A stretch of 64,000 bases of DNA from Anaerolineales bacterium (GTDB lineage Bacteria; Chloroflexota; Anaerolineae; 4572-78; J111), in NCBI GenBank assembly GCA_020634855.1, contig JACKAU010000003.1, positions 930,001-994,000 on the forward strand. The letters run 5' to 3'. The translations under genes and the position numbers were made by a program. The notes beneath the pieces were generated by a model. It ran no database searches. It was not told where the DNA came from and saw only the letters and a program-made list of their open reading frames with translations. Positions 1 to 8,601 of this stretch are shown here, in pieces (the stretch's first letter is position 1; every line of letters begins with the position of its first letter).

Positions 1-620
1 GCGTCATACAAGTCCTTAGGAATTCCCTGGAGACCGGCCAGGAGGCTAACCATATAGAAGGGATATCCCGCCCAGATATTGATGAGGGTAACCGCAGGCA
101 ACGCCAACTGCCGGGAACTTAGCCATTCAATTTGTTCACTGACAAGGCCCACCGAAATTAGCATATAGTTGATGATTCCGTTGGGATTCAGCATCAACCG
201 CCATAGAACGGCGATAATCGAGGCGGTGAATACCCACGGCAGGATATAGACCACCCGGAACAACGCCCTCATACCTGGACTGATCATCTCGGTATTCAAA
301 AGCATAGCAAATGACAGGCCCAGAATAAGGTGAGCTATAACGCTAATAATCGTCAAATAGAGCGTATGACCCAGGGCTTGCCGAAAAACGCTGTCCGTGA
401 TGATTTCAACATAATTGCTGATGCCCACAAATGCGGGAGGCTCTCTGGTGATGATGACATTGTCCATCAGGGAATAATAGAAGACAATTGCTATAGGAAT
501 CAGCGACAACACGGTCAACAAGATGATTGTCGGTGACAAATAGGCAAAGGGAACAAGTTGTTTACCTGTTTTATGCCAATTACGGGTTTTTGTCTCTGTC
601 GAGAGACTGATATTCGCCAT
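1..620 (-). CDS. Sugar ABC transporter permease, MalF/UgpA type (3' end outside window)
   Basis: Inner-membrane permease of a carbohydrate ABC importer. The reading frame begins at the ATG at 620 (motif MANISLSTETKT) and stays open to the left edge, so only about 206 residues are present. Visible features are a cytoplasmic N-terminus, a first membrane helix (YLSPTIILLTVLSLIP), further helices and the start of the MalF-family segment LLAGLQGIPKDLYDA, which is the beginning of the EAA loop that contacts the ATPase. It lies about 100 bp downstream of the solute-binding protein gene on the same strand, separated by a 10-bp hairpin. The usual order, binding protein then MalF then MalG, suggests a MalG-type gene to the left. 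Substrate unknown; the RpiR regulator upstream points to a sugar or amino sugar. Confidence 0.9.
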   Translation of the reverse strand, partial: MANISLSTETKTRNWHKTGKQLVPFAYLSPTIILLTVLSLIPIAIVFYYSLMDNVIITREPPAFVGISNYVEIITDSVFRQALGHTLYLTIISVIAHLILGLSFAMLLNTEMISPGMRALFRVVYILPWVFTASIIAVLWRLMLNPNGIINYMLISVGLVSEQIEWLSSRQLALPAVTLINIWAGYPFYMVSLLAGLQGIPKDLYD

Positions 621-645
621 CAGATGGAGATCCTTTCTCGTTCTA

Positions 646-683
646 ATGGAGGCTGCAAGACGCTAGCGCCTTACAGCCTCCAT
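646..683 (-). promoter_or_regulatory. Intercistronic hairpin between binding protein and permease
   Basis: Perfect 10-bp inverted repeat ATGGAGGCTG (646-655) and CAGCCTCCAT (674-683) between the binding-protein stop and the permease start. There is no clear T-run on the minus strand, so it is more likely an mRNA-stabilising or partly terminating stem that keeps binding protein in excess over permease. Function is inferred from position. Confidence 0.5.
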
Positions 684-717
684 GCCCACATGGAGTAGTC
701 TCTAAGTTATGGTAATC

Positions 718-1086
718 CTATTGGAAGTTCTCCATCCAGGCATCCTGGGCATTGGTGAGGAACTCGTCCAGGGTTTGATCGCCATCGAGGTAGAGTTGGA
801 ACTGCTCGTCGTACTGGCGCATTAGTTCTTCGGCCACCGGTAGACCCACAAATTCATTGGCCAGGTAACCACTCTGGAAGACGTCGAAGGCGCTGGCGAA
901 CAACTCATCCGTCGTAACGAAATCAGGGGTCGAATTGACGTTGCCGGGGAAGGCGTTGGCAATCGATGACAACTTCGAGTTGGTATCTTGGCTCATCAGG
1001 AACGCGATCAACCTCCAGGCTTCGGCCTGGTGCTCGCTGTTTTCAGCCACCCCGATGCCCCACGAGGCATACGGTAGACCGCGTGG
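718..1086 (-). pseudogene. Frameshifted C-terminus of the tandem sugar-binding protein
   Basis: This stretch continues the second binding-protein domain of the gene at 1008-3371 in another frame. Residues such as AENSEHQAEAW, SKLSSIANAFPGN and LPVAEELMRQYDEQFQ repeat the end of the first domain almost exactly. Comparing the two copies, CGCGTGATCCGG in copy one (about 2351) corresponds to CGCGTGGTCGG in copy two (about 1081), so one base is missing near 1087. With that base restored the protein would end at the TAG at 718-720. It is either a sequencing error or a true truncation that removes the last ~110 residues of domain two. Confidence 0.8.
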
Positions 1087-3371
1087 TCGGTGTAGCTGTC
1101 GACGGCCGGCAGGGCGGTGATGGCGAAGTTCAAGTCCGGGTTACGTTCGCGGATCAAGTTGATGTGAGCTAGCGAATCGACCATCATCCCCACTCGACCG
1201 TTGGTGAACTCTTCCACCTTGTCCTGCTCTCGCATCGAGAAGGCGCCGGGAGCGATGAGGCCCGCATCGTACAGCCCTTTGATGAATTCCATGGCGCTTC
1301 TAACGTCCTCATTGTCAACCAGGTTCGGCTGACCATCGGCCATCATACTGCCGCCGGAGGCCCAAACCCACGACATCACATCATTCTGAATACCGTTGGG
1401 CTGTTCCAGAGACAGGGGCAGCACCCAGCCATAGACGTTGTTCTCGGCGTCGGTCAACTGTTCCGCAGCGGTGGCAAATTCGCCCCGCGTCGAGGGGGGA
1501 GTAGCCACGCCGGCTTGTTCCATCAGGTCCAAATTGACAAACACCGGATAAACGAAGTTAACAACCGGAATCATGTAAGTCGCATCATTGAGTTTAATCT
1601 GGGCCGCCAGTTCGCTGTCATCAAAACTGGCATCGCTCATCAGGTCAGACAGGCTGACCAGCGCCCCCTGCTTCACAAAGTCGCTGACCCAGGCTCCATC
1701 CAGACCGACAACGTCGGCCATAGTGCCTGTAGCCGCCCCGGCCACGATCTGCTCTTTGGTCGCCGAGTAGGGACCGCTGATCAATTCGACGGTAATGCCA
1801 GGGTTCTGGGCTTCAAACTCGTCCATTAAGGCTCTGAATTCGCCCTCAGGTAGTTCCGGCTCCCACCATTGAGCGAACTCGAGGGTAACCGGTTCAGCCA
1901 ATGGTTCAGCCGCCGCTTCGGCAGCCGGTTCTGCGGTGGCTTCTTCAGCAGCAGGTTCGGCGGCAGATATATCTGCCGCGCCCCCCGAAGACTCGAAGTT
2001 CTCCATCCAGGCTGCCTGAGCATTGGTGAGGGACTCATCCAGGGTTTGATCGCCATCCAGGTAGAGTTGGAACTGCTCGTCGTACTGGCGCATCAATTCT
2101 TCGGCGACCGGCAGGCCCACAAATTCGTTGGCCAGATAGCCGCTCTGGAAGACGGCAAAGGCATCGGCAAACAGCTCGTCTGACTGAACGAAGTCAGGGG
2201 TGGAATTGACGTTGCCGGGGAAGGCGTTGGCAATCGACGATAGCTTCGAGTTGGTTTCTTGACTCATCAGGAACTCGATCAGCTTCCAGGCTTCGGCCTG
2301 ATGTTCGCTGTTTTCAGCTACCCCAATGCCCCACGAGGCATACGGTAGACCGCGTGATCCGGTGTAGTCGTCGGCGGCCGGCAGCGCAGTGATGGCGAAG
2401 TTCAGGTCCGGGTTACGTTCGCGGATCAAGTTGATATGGGCCAGGGAGTCAACCATCATCCCCACCCGGCCGTTAACGAACTCTTCCACCTTGTCTTGCT
2501 CTCGCATCGAGAAAGCGCCGGGAGCGATGAGGCCCGCATCGTACAGCCCTTTGATGAATTCCATCGCACTGGTGACGTCCTCATTGCCCACCAGGTTCGG
2601 CTGGCCGTCGGCCATCATACTGCCGCCGGAGGCCCAGACCCACGACATCACATCATTCTGAATGCCGTTGGGTTGTTCCAGAGACAGGGGCAGCACCCAG
2701 CCATAGACGTTGTTGTCGGCGTCGGTTAACTGTTCGGCGGCGGCGGCAAACTCGCTCCGGGTGGAGGGAGGGCTGGCCACGCCGGCTTGTTCCATCAGGT
2801 CTAAATTGGCAAATACGGGATAAACGAAGTTAACAACCGGAATCATGTAGGTTGAACCATTCAGCTGAATCTGCGCCGCCAGTTCGCTGTCATCAAATCC
2901 GGCGTTGCTCATCAAGTCGGACAGGCTGGCCAGCGCGCCTTGTTTCACAAAGTCATTGACCCAGGCCCCATCCAGACCGACCACGTCGGCCATGGTGCCT
3001 GTGGCCGCCCCGGCCACGATCTGTTCTCTGGTCGCCGAGTAGGGACCGCTGATCAATTCGACTTTAATACCAGGGTTTTGGGCTTCAAACTCGTCCATCA
3101 AGGCTCTGAATTCGCCCTCAGGTAGTTCCGGCTCCCACCATTGAGCGAACTCAAGCGTAACGGTTTCACCGGTAGTTTCAACTGCCTCTTCGGCAGCGGG
3201 TTCTTCGACAGGTTCTTCAGATGCCTCTTCGGCAGCAGGTTCGGCAGTGGCTTCGGTTTCGGTATTAGGTTCGGCAGCGGGTGGTTCCGGCGTGGCCTGC
3301 GAGGCGCAACCGGTTGCTATGAAAACTAACATTACCGCCGCCAAGAATAAACTAATAACCCCTTTGTTCAT
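1008..3371 (-). CDS. Lipoprotein with two tandem extracellular sugar-binding domains
   Basis: Family 1 extracellular solute-binding protein of a carbohydrate ABC importer. The ATG at 3371 is chosen because AAAGGAG lies just upstream and the protein then opens with a lipoprotein signal (membrane helix then ATGC, lipid Cys about residue 22). A Glu/Ala/Pro-rich linker follows, then domain one from VTLEFAQWWEPELPEG to AAWMENFE. A second Ala/Glu/Pro linker leads into domain two, which restarts with the same VTLEFAQWWEPELPEG. The repeat unit is 1,272 bp, exactly 424 codons, and the copies are very similar at DNA level, so it is a recent in-frame duplication that included the linker. A one-base deletion near 1087 diverts domain two into a short false tail ending at 1008. 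A collapsed or chimeric assembly is the main alternative to a real double-domain binder. Confidence 0.85.
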   Translation of the reverse strand: MNKGVISLFLAAVMLVFIATGCASQATPEPPAAEPNTETEATAEPAAEEASEEPVEEPAAEEAVETTGETVTLEFAQWWEPELPEGEFRALMDEFEAQNPGIKVELISGPYSATREQIVAGAATGTMADVVGLDGAWVNDFVKQGALASLSDLMSNAGFDDSELAAQIQLNGSTYMIPVVNFVYPVFANLDLMEQAGVASPPSTRSEFAAAAEQLTDADNNVYGWVLPLSLEQPNGIQNDVMSWVWASGGSMMADGQPNLVGNEDVTSAMEFIKGLYDAGLIAPGAFSMREQDKVEEFVNGRVGMMVDSLAHINLIRERNPDLNFAITALPAADDYTGSRGLPYASWGIGVAENSEHQAEAWKLIEFLMSQETNSKLSSIANAFPGNVNSTPDFVQSDELFADAFAVFQSGYLANEFVGLPVAEELMRQYDEQFQLYLDGDQTLDESLTNAQAAWMENFESSGGAADISAAEPAAEEATAEPAAEAAAEPLAEPVTLEFAQWWEPELPEGEFRALMDEFEAQNPGITVELISGPYSATKEQIVAGAATGTMADVVGLDGAWVSDFVKQGALVSLSDLMSDASFDDSELAAQIKLNDATYMIPVVNFVYPVFVNLDLMEQAGVATPPSTRGEFATAAEQLTDAENNVYGWVLPLSLEQPNGIQNDVMSWVWASGGSMMADGQPNLVDNEDVRSAMEFIKGLYDAGLIAPGAFSMREQDKVEEFTNGRVGMMVDSLAHINLIRERNPDLNFAITALPAVDSYTDHAVYRMPRGASGWLKTASTRPKPGG

Positions 3372-3546
3372 GTGTCTATTCTCCTTTGTAAGCACATTTT
3401 GAATAAGTAGATTTTTAATGAAATGTCTAAAACCAGTCTGCGCCTGCACCATCGTGCATGGCAACTTTCCCTTTCTTTGGACTTACTATAAATATGGTTT
3501 ATCCGCCAGTGTTCATCTCCTCCTTTTCTTTTTTAACGTCTTGAAT

Positions 3547-4410
3547 TTAGTACTTACGATGCCCGGTGGCCCTATCCGTTTCGGAGACAGCTTGCACCGA
3601 AGCATCGGAACGCTCGACGCAGATACCCACATAGAGGGCTTCGGTCAGCGCCAACGTGGCCAAATTAGAGGCCATTCGTTCCTCGCGAAAATGACTAACC
3701 CGGGTGGAGGTGAATAAACAGTAATCACCGTAGCGAGTCAGGGGTGAGTCAGAGTGATTGACAATGCAGACCGTACGCGCGCCGCGTTCTTTGGCTAACT
3801 CCAAGGCATAGACGGTGTCTTTTGAACTACCTGTGTGCGAGATGCCTATCGCGACGTCTTCAGGGGAGGTCAGGCTGGCGTACATTTCCTGCATGGTCGG
3901 ATCAACGGAAAAACGACTCCGCAGTCCGATCTTCGTCAGGCGGAAATTGAGATCCATCGCCATCGGGATGGAGTTACCGGAGGCAAACAGTTCAATTTGG
4001 CGGGCATCGCACAACGCTCGGATGGCCGCTTCCAGCACCGGCATATCCAGGATATGGATGGTATCCTCCAGCGAACGCAAGCCGGCCGTCATCGCTTTCT
4101 GCACGGCGGTGGCCGCCCCATCGTCCGGCAGCAGATCCTCATGGACGATCGACATCGGCGAGACGATATCTTCGGCCAAACGAATCTTGAGCGCGTGAAA
4201 GCCGGAATACCCCAAAGCCTGGGCAAAACGGACAATGCTGGCCTCACTCACCCCCACCCGCGAACCTAACTCGGTGATAGTTAGATTGATTGTCTCTTGC
4301 GGTGCGTTGAGAATGTACTCGGCCACCTTTTGAGCTGAGCCTTTTAGCTGGGGCAGCGCGTCGGAAATCACTGCCAATGAACCACGATCATTGTTAGTTC
4401 GATTTTTCAT
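3547..4410 (-). CDS. RpiR/MurR-family transcriptional regulator
   Basis: 287-residue regulator with an N-terminal helix-turn-helix of the RpiR type (about residues 1-77, with TITELGSRVGVSEASIVRFAQALG) and a C-terminal SIS sugar-phosphate-binding domain (about 125-265, with ELFASGNS and ISHTGSSKDTV). Members sense phosphosugars and control nearby uptake or catabolic genes. It sits 175 bp upstream of the sugar-binding protein gene on the same strand. Two near-palindromic sites lie 27-71 bp upstream of its start, which fits autoregulation. The ATG at 4410 is in line with family length. Confidence 0.9.
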   Translation of the reverse strand: MKNRTNNDRGSLAVISDALPQLKGSAQKVAEYILNAPQETINLTITELGSRVGVSEASIVRFAQALGYSGFHALKIRLAEDIVSPMSIVHEDLLPDDGAATAVQKAMTAGLRSLEDTIHILDMPVLEAAIRALCDARQIELFASGNSIPMAMDLNFRLTKIGLRSRFSVDPTMQEMYASLTSPEDVAIGISHTGSSKDTVYALELAKERGARTVCIVNHSDSPLTRYGDYCLFTSTRVSHFREERMASNLATLALTEALYVGICVERSDASVQAVSETDRATGHRKY

Positions 4411-4436
4411 TTTTAGGTTTATGAAAGTTTAAGTGA

Positions 4437-4481
4437 TGAAAATTATTTTCATAATTCTACCATTTATGAAAATAATTGTCA
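4437..4481. promoter_or_regulatory. Twin palindromic operator upstream of the RpiR gene
   Basis: Two copies of a near-palindrome, TGAAAATTATTTTCA at 4437-4451 and TGAAAATAATTGTCA at 4467-4481, begin 30 bp apart, close to three helical turns, in the promoter region of the RpiR gene. The TGAAA...TTTCA form is the kind of site RpiR proteins bind. The assignment is by position and symmetry. Confidence 0.55.
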
Positions 4482-4588
4482 AGCCCTATTTACTCTAGGC
4501 ATGCATTTCCAACTTGGGGCGAGATAGAAACACTGAAGACACTGATGGAGAAGTAACGCGCAAAGAGTTAGGAAGTATTTTAATATCC

Positions 4589-4699
4589 GCGAATGAATTC
4601 GCAGCCTGATAAAAGAAACGTGTTGAAAACACGTTAAGGGAGAACCCAATAACCTGTTTCAACAGGTTTTCTTTAGCAGCGACCGAATTCATTCGGTTG
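4589..4699. repeat. Compact multi-hairpin repeat element
   Basis: Four short hairpins in 111 bp: GCGAAT/ATTCGC (4589-4602), AACGTGTT/AACACGTT (4617-4635), AACCTGTT/AACAGGTT (4651-4668) and CGACCGAAT/ATTCGGTTG with one mismatch (4680-4699). The first and last hairpins are also complementary to each other (GAATGAATTC and GAATTCATTC), so the whole can fold as a junction. It occupies an otherwise gene-free interval; a 76-codon frame across it (4495-4725) has no family features. Probably a dispersed palindromic repeat. Confidence 0.6.
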
Positions 4700-4748
4700 C
4701 GATAGGCCGGATGGCTACAGACCAAGAATTACCAAATCCTCTCTATAA

Positions 4749-4785
4749 CAAAAAAGCCCCGAGCGGTAATCGCTCGGGGCTTTTG
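4749..4785 (-). terminator. Rho-independent terminator of the urt operon
   Basis: An 11-bp perfect stem (AGCCCCGAGCG and its complement) with loop GTAAT. Read on the minus strand it is followed by a T-run (complement of 4748-4755), immediately after urtE. It can also work on the plus strand (TTTT at 4781-4784). Confidence 0.85.
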
Positions 4786-4834
4786 CCATAGACTAATTTA
4801 CGATTCACATGTCTAAATCAAGCTAGCTTTGTCT

Positions 4835-5536
4835 CTAAACCGCCAGATACGTTTTGGCGATGTCATCATTGAACTCGTCGATTGGCCCCTCTTTGACGAT
4901 AGCGCCGGTCTCCATAATATAGAAGTAGTCGGCGATTTGCAGGGCGAAATCCAAAAACTGCTCGACCACCAAAATGGCAATCTGACCTTCCTCTTGCAGT
5001 TTGAGAATGACCTCGGCGATTTCCAGCATAATCGACGGCTGAATCCCCTCGGTCGGCTCATCGAGCAGCAACAGCTTGGGGCGGCGAACCAGAGCGCGGG
5101 CGATGGCCAACTGCTGCTGCTGCCCGCCGCTCAACGTGCCGGCGACCCGCTGGCGCATCTGCTTGAGCACCGGAAATAGGGTGTACATGGCCTCGATCGA
5201 CTCCGAATTGATTTTTTGCCCCGGCGCCGGCTCAAAGCCCATCAGTAAATTTTCATAGACGGTCAAATAGGGAAAAATACCGCGCCCCTGCGGCACATAG
5301 CCGATCCCGGCGCGAGCGCGCTGACTGGTGGCCGCTTGATTTAATTCCTCTCCGTCCAGATTAACCGAGCCGTGTCTGGACTTAACCACGCCCATGACCG
5401 ACTTCATAAAAGTAGTCTTGCCGACGCCATTCCGGCCCAACAGGCACACCACCTCATCTTCTTCTACTTCTAAAGATACGTCGTGCAGAATCAGGCTATC
5501 GCCATAGTAAGTTTGGAGTTGATTAACTTGCAGCAT
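4835..5536 (-). CDS. urtE: Urea ABC transporter ATP-binding protein UrtE
   Basis: 233-residue ABC ATPase, the usual UrtE length. Walker A GRNGVGKT is at about residue 34, the signature LSGGQQQQLAIARAL at about 137, and Walker B LLLLDEPTEGIQPS follows it. The TEGIQPS extension and the LivF-like size fit UrtE. It pairs with UrtD to power urea uptake through UrtB and UrtC in the cytoplasmic membrane. It is the last gene of urtABCDE and is followed by a strong terminator. A 93-bp gap from urtD carries an imperfect AGCTGAT-type repeat. Confidence 0.95.
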   Translation of the reverse strand: MLQVNQLQTYYGDSLILHDVSLEVEEDEVVCLLGRNGVGKTTFMKSVMGVVKSRHGSVNLDGEELNQAATSQRARAGIGYVPQGRGIFPYLTVYENLLMGFEPAPGQKINSESIEAMYTLFPVLKQMRQRVAGTLSGGQQQQLAIARALVRRPKLLLLDEPTEGIQPSIMLEIAEVILKLQEEGQIAILVVEQFLDFALQIADYFYIMETGAIVKEGPIDEFNDDIAKTYLAV

Positions 5537-5629
5537 TGTGCATCCTTTGTATGTTGTAGCTGATCTAGCGGTCAGCCGTCAGCTTTCAGCTTAATACAAA
5601 AATAGCTGACTGCTGATAGCTGATAGCTT

Positions 5630-6442
5630 TTAATGAACCGCCGCCGCTTGCGGGGCAGTTCGCCGCACCACGACTTGCTTTTTGCGAACTTGCCGAACTT
5701 CATCGTGGGCCTTGCCTAAATAGACCTCGATGACCTGCGGGTTGTTTTGCACCTCATCCATTGGGCCTTCGCACAACACGTTGCCCATATGCAGCACGGT
5801 TACGGTCTTGGCAAACTTGCGCACAAACTCCATATCATGCTCAACCACCAGCACCGACCGGTTTTTGATAATGTCCAGCAGCAGCTCCCCGGTGCGATCC
5901 CGCTCGCGGCGAGTCATACCCGCCACCGGCTCATCGAGCAGCAGCAGCTTCGGTTTTTGGATGAGCAGCATGCCGATCTCTAACCACTGCTTTTCACCGT
6001 GAGACAGCAGGCCCGCCCGCACTTGGGCTCGATTTTGCAGGCCAATCTCTTCCAGCGTTTCGTGCAAGAGGTCGCGCTCCTCACCCGACATCGGGCCAAA
6101 AAGCTGATGCGTATAATCGCGAAAACCGATGGCCGCTTCCAAATTCTCGAACACCGTCAAACTGCCGAAAATCGACGGCGTTTGAAATTTACGCCCGATC
6201 CCCAATTGAACGATACGGTGTTCGCCGAGATGGCTCACATTTTTATCGCCATCAAAAATCACTTCGCCGGCCTGGGGTTTGGTTTTGCCGGTGATGATGT
6301 CCAGCATCGTGGTCTTACCGGCCCCGTTCGGCCCGATGAAAAAGCGCAGCTCACCCCGCTCCATCGAAAAATCGAGATTGTTCAAGACGGTAAAGCCGTC
6401 AAAACTAACGGTCACTTTTCTGACTTCTAAGATATTTGACAT
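5630..6442 (-). CDS. urtD: Urea ABC transporter ATP-binding protein UrtD
   Basis: 270-residue ABC ATPase starting at the ATG at 6442 (MSNILEVRKVTVSF), 11 bp after the urtC stop and preceded by AAAGGGA. A longer upstream frame exists but runs antisense-like through urtC in another frame and is not protein-like. Walker A GPNGAGKT is at about residue 37. The unusual signature LSHGEKQWLEIGMLL is typical of UrtD, and Walker B LLLLDEPVAGM follows. The C-terminal tail (RQVRKKQVVVRRTAPQAAA) is basic and slightly longer than usual. Confidence 0.95.
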   Translation of the reverse strand: MSNILEVRKVTVSFDGFTVLNNLDFSMERGELRFFIGPNGAGKTTMLDIITGKTKPQAGEVIFDGDKNVSHLGEHRIVQLGIGRKFQTPSIFGSLTVFENLEAAIGFRDYTHQLFGPMSGEERDLLHETLEEIGLQNRAQVRAGLLSHGEKQWLEIGMLLIQKPKLLLLDEPVAGMTRRERDRTGELLLDIIKNRSVLVVEHDMEFVRKFAKTVTVLHMGNVLCEGPMDEVQNNPQVIEVYLGKAHDEVRQVRKKQVVVRRTAPQAAAVH

Positions 6443-6452
6443 AGGATTCCCT

Positions 6453-7580
6453 TTACTCAACCACCTCTTGCGCCAACCGGCCCGAACCGGCCACCGGCGA
6501 TTCTTCCACTTCCGGCGCGTCGGCGCTGTGGCCGCGAGCACGCCAGCGGGCAAAGGCCATCCGATACGAGCCGACCACGCCCTGCGGGAACAACAAAACC
6601 GCCCCGATGAACAGCGCTCCCAAAAAATATTGCCAGATATTCGGAAACTGCTCGCTGACGGCGCTTTGACCGGCGTTGACCAGCAGCGCCCCCACCACCG
6701 CTCCAACCAGTGTCGCCCGCCCACCGACGGCCACCCAAATGACCATCATAATCGAAGGCACGACGTCGAGCGCCGCCGGGGAAATAATGCCCACCTGCGG
6801 CACAAATAACGCGCCGCCAATGCCGGCGCACACCGCCGAAATAGCGAAGGTCGTTGTCTTGATGGTCACCGGACTGTAGCCCAGGAAGCGAACCCGGGCT
6901 TCGTCATCGCGGGTAGCGACCAGCAGCCGGCCAAAACGAGATCGGGTCAGCAGCCGGGCCAAAATATAGATGATCCCCAAAATAATCACCGTACTCAAAT
7001 AGAGGGCCACCTGTGTTTGCGGGTCGGCTAAGCTGTGGCCGAAAATGGTACTCAAGTTGGTGATGCCGTTGGTGCCGCCGGTATAAGGCTGCTGGCCGAT
7101 CAAAGAAATGCTGACGATTAAGGTTAAGGCCTGGGTAATAATCGAAAAGTAGACGCCCTGGATGCGGCTGCGAAACACAAAAAAGCCTAATATCGCCGCT
7201 ATGACCATCGGCCCGATAAGTACCATCATGATGGCAAAAACAGGCGAGGCGAACGGCTGCCATATCGAGGGCAACTCCTTCATACCACTCCAGACCATAA
7301 AATCGGGCAGTCGTCCGCCGCCGGACTCCAGTTTAAGATACATGGCAAAAAAGTAGGCGCCCATCCCGAAAAAGAGACCCTGTCCCAGGCTTAACATCCC
7401 CCCATAGCCCCAAATCAGGTCCAACCCGATAGCAACAATGGCGAACGTCAAAAACTTGCCCAACAGGTTCAACCTAAATTCAGACAGAACCATCGGCGCC
7501 AGGAGTAAAATTACGCCCCATATAATGAAGGGACCCCAGTCGGTTAGGAAGGTACGAAATGGATTTTTCTGTGAGGTCAT
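6453..7580 (-). CDS. urtC: Urea ABC transporter permease UrtC
   Basis: 375-residue membrane permease of the branched-chain amino acid/urea class (LivM-like). I place the start at the ATG at 7580 (MTSQKNPFRTFL), 11 bp after the urtB stop with AAGGAA upstream; a longer frame would run into urtB. About ten hydrophobic helices are visible. Family motifs include GLDLIWGYGGMLSLGQGLFFGMGAY near the N-terminus and WVAVGGRATLVGAVVGALLVN near the C-terminus. Forms the channel with UrtB. Confidence 0.94.
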   Translation of the reverse strand: MTSQKNPFRTFLTDWGPFIIWGVILLLAPMVLSEFRLNLLGKFLTFAIVAIGLDLIWGYGGMLSLGQGLFFGMGAYFFAMYLKLESGGGRLPDFMVWSGMKELPSIWQPFASPVFAIMMVLIGPMVIAAILGFFVFRSRIQGVYFSIITQALTLIVSISLIGQQPYTGGTNGITNLSTIFGHSLADPQTQVALYLSTVIILGIIYILARLLTRSRFGRLLVATRDDEARVRFLGYSPVTIKTTTFAISAVCAGIGGALFVPQVGIISPAALDVVPSIMMVIWVAVGGRATLVGAVVGALLVNAGQSAVSEQFPNIWQYFLGALFIGAVLLFPQGVVGSYRMAFARWRARGHSADAPEVEESPVAGSGRLAQEVVE

Positions 7581-7591
7581 AGCTCTATTCC

Positions 7592-8485
7592 TTATCGCGC
7601 TCGCTGCGCCACCAGCCCGGTCGGCCGCCATTGCAAGAACGCTACAATCATAACAAAGACCAAGGCTTTGGCGATGGTCGCGGTGGTACTAAACTCGATA
7701 ACCGAGCTAAAGATGCCGATCATCATCGCCGCCAAAATAGTCCCCAATAAACTGCCGGTGCCGCCTAAAACCACCACCATAAACGCGTCGACAATGTAGT
7801 TCGTGCCAAGCGTCGGACCAATCGGCCCGATTAAGGTCAACACGCAGCCGGCCACCCCGGCCAACCCCGCCCCCACGCCAAAAGTCAGCGCATCAACCTG
7901 GCGCGAACGAACGCCGAGCGCAGCCGCCATTTCCCGGTTCTGCATCACCGCCCGCAGGCGGCGACCGGCGGCGGTTCGGTTCAGGTAGACGTAGATCAAC
8001 GCGACCAAAACGATGACCAGCGCGATGATGAACAACCGCTTGTACGGCAGGACCATAATGCCGATATTCACCCCGCCGCTCAACCAACTGGGGCTAACCA
8101 CCTGCACGTTCGGCGCACCGAAGATACTGCGGGCGGCCTGCTGCAACACCAAGGCGACCCCAAAGGTAGCCAACAACGTATCTAGAGGGCGCCCATATAA
8201 AAAGCGAATGAGACCAACCTCTAAAATGACGCCAAGGATACCGGTAATGATAAAGGCGGCAAAGAGGGACAAAATGAACCAGATGCCCAAATCTACGCCA
8301 CCTAACATATCGGCAAAGGTATTTTGAAAAACGTAAGTCACGTAAGCGCCCACCATAATAAACTCCCCGTGGGCCATATTGATCACTTTCATCAGGCCAA
8401 AAGAAAAGGCCAAGCCTAATGAAATCATCAACAAAATCGAGCCAAGACTGATACCGTTAAATAGTTGAGCTAACCAACCGACCAT
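7592..8485 (-). CDS. urtB: Urea ABC transporter permease UrtB
   Basis: 297-residue LivH-like permease with motif GLMKVINMAHGEFIMVGAYVTY near the N-terminus, which is characteristic of the family, and VVLGGTGSLLGTILAAMMIG towards the end. About eight membrane segments. It lies between urtA and urtC in canonical order. A 16-bp hairpin separates it from the binding-protein gene, which may set the ratio of binding protein to permease. Confidence 0.95.
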   Translation of the reverse strand: MVGWLAQLFNGISLGSILLMISLGLAFSFGLMKVINMAHGEFIMVGAYVTYVFQNTFADMLGGVDLGIWFILSLFAAFIITGILGVILEVGLIRFLYGRPLDTLLATFGVALVLQQAARSIFGAPNVQVVSPSWLSGGVNIGIMVLPYKRLFIIALVIVLVALIYVYLNRTAAGRRLRAVMQNREMAAALGVRSRQVDALTFGVGAGLAGVAGCVLTLIGPIGPTLGTNYIVDAFMVVVLGGTGSLLGTILAAMMIGIFSSVIEFSTTATIAKALVFVMIVAFLQWRPTGLVAQRAR

Positions 8486-8541
8486 GTGCGCTCCTTTTCT
8501 ATAGACTGCCGACGGATGACCGCCGACCGCCGGTGAGATTT

Positions 8542-8577
8542 AATCGCAGCGTCGCTGCGGACAGCGACGCTGCGATT
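8542..8577 (-). promoter_or_regulatory. Strong hairpin between urtA and urtB
   Basis: A perfect 16-bp stem (8542-8557 with 8562-8577) around the loop CGGA lies between the urtA stop and the urtB start. It lacks a T-run, so partial termination or 3'-end protection of urtA mRNA is more likely than full termination. Confidence 0.55.
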
Positions 8578-8601
8578 GATGGATTAGGTTACTTTAACTG
8601 C

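Noticed and set aside
4495..4725. 76-codon minus-strand frame
   Set aside because: It lies across the four-hairpin repeat; residues mirror the palindromes and no domain is visible.
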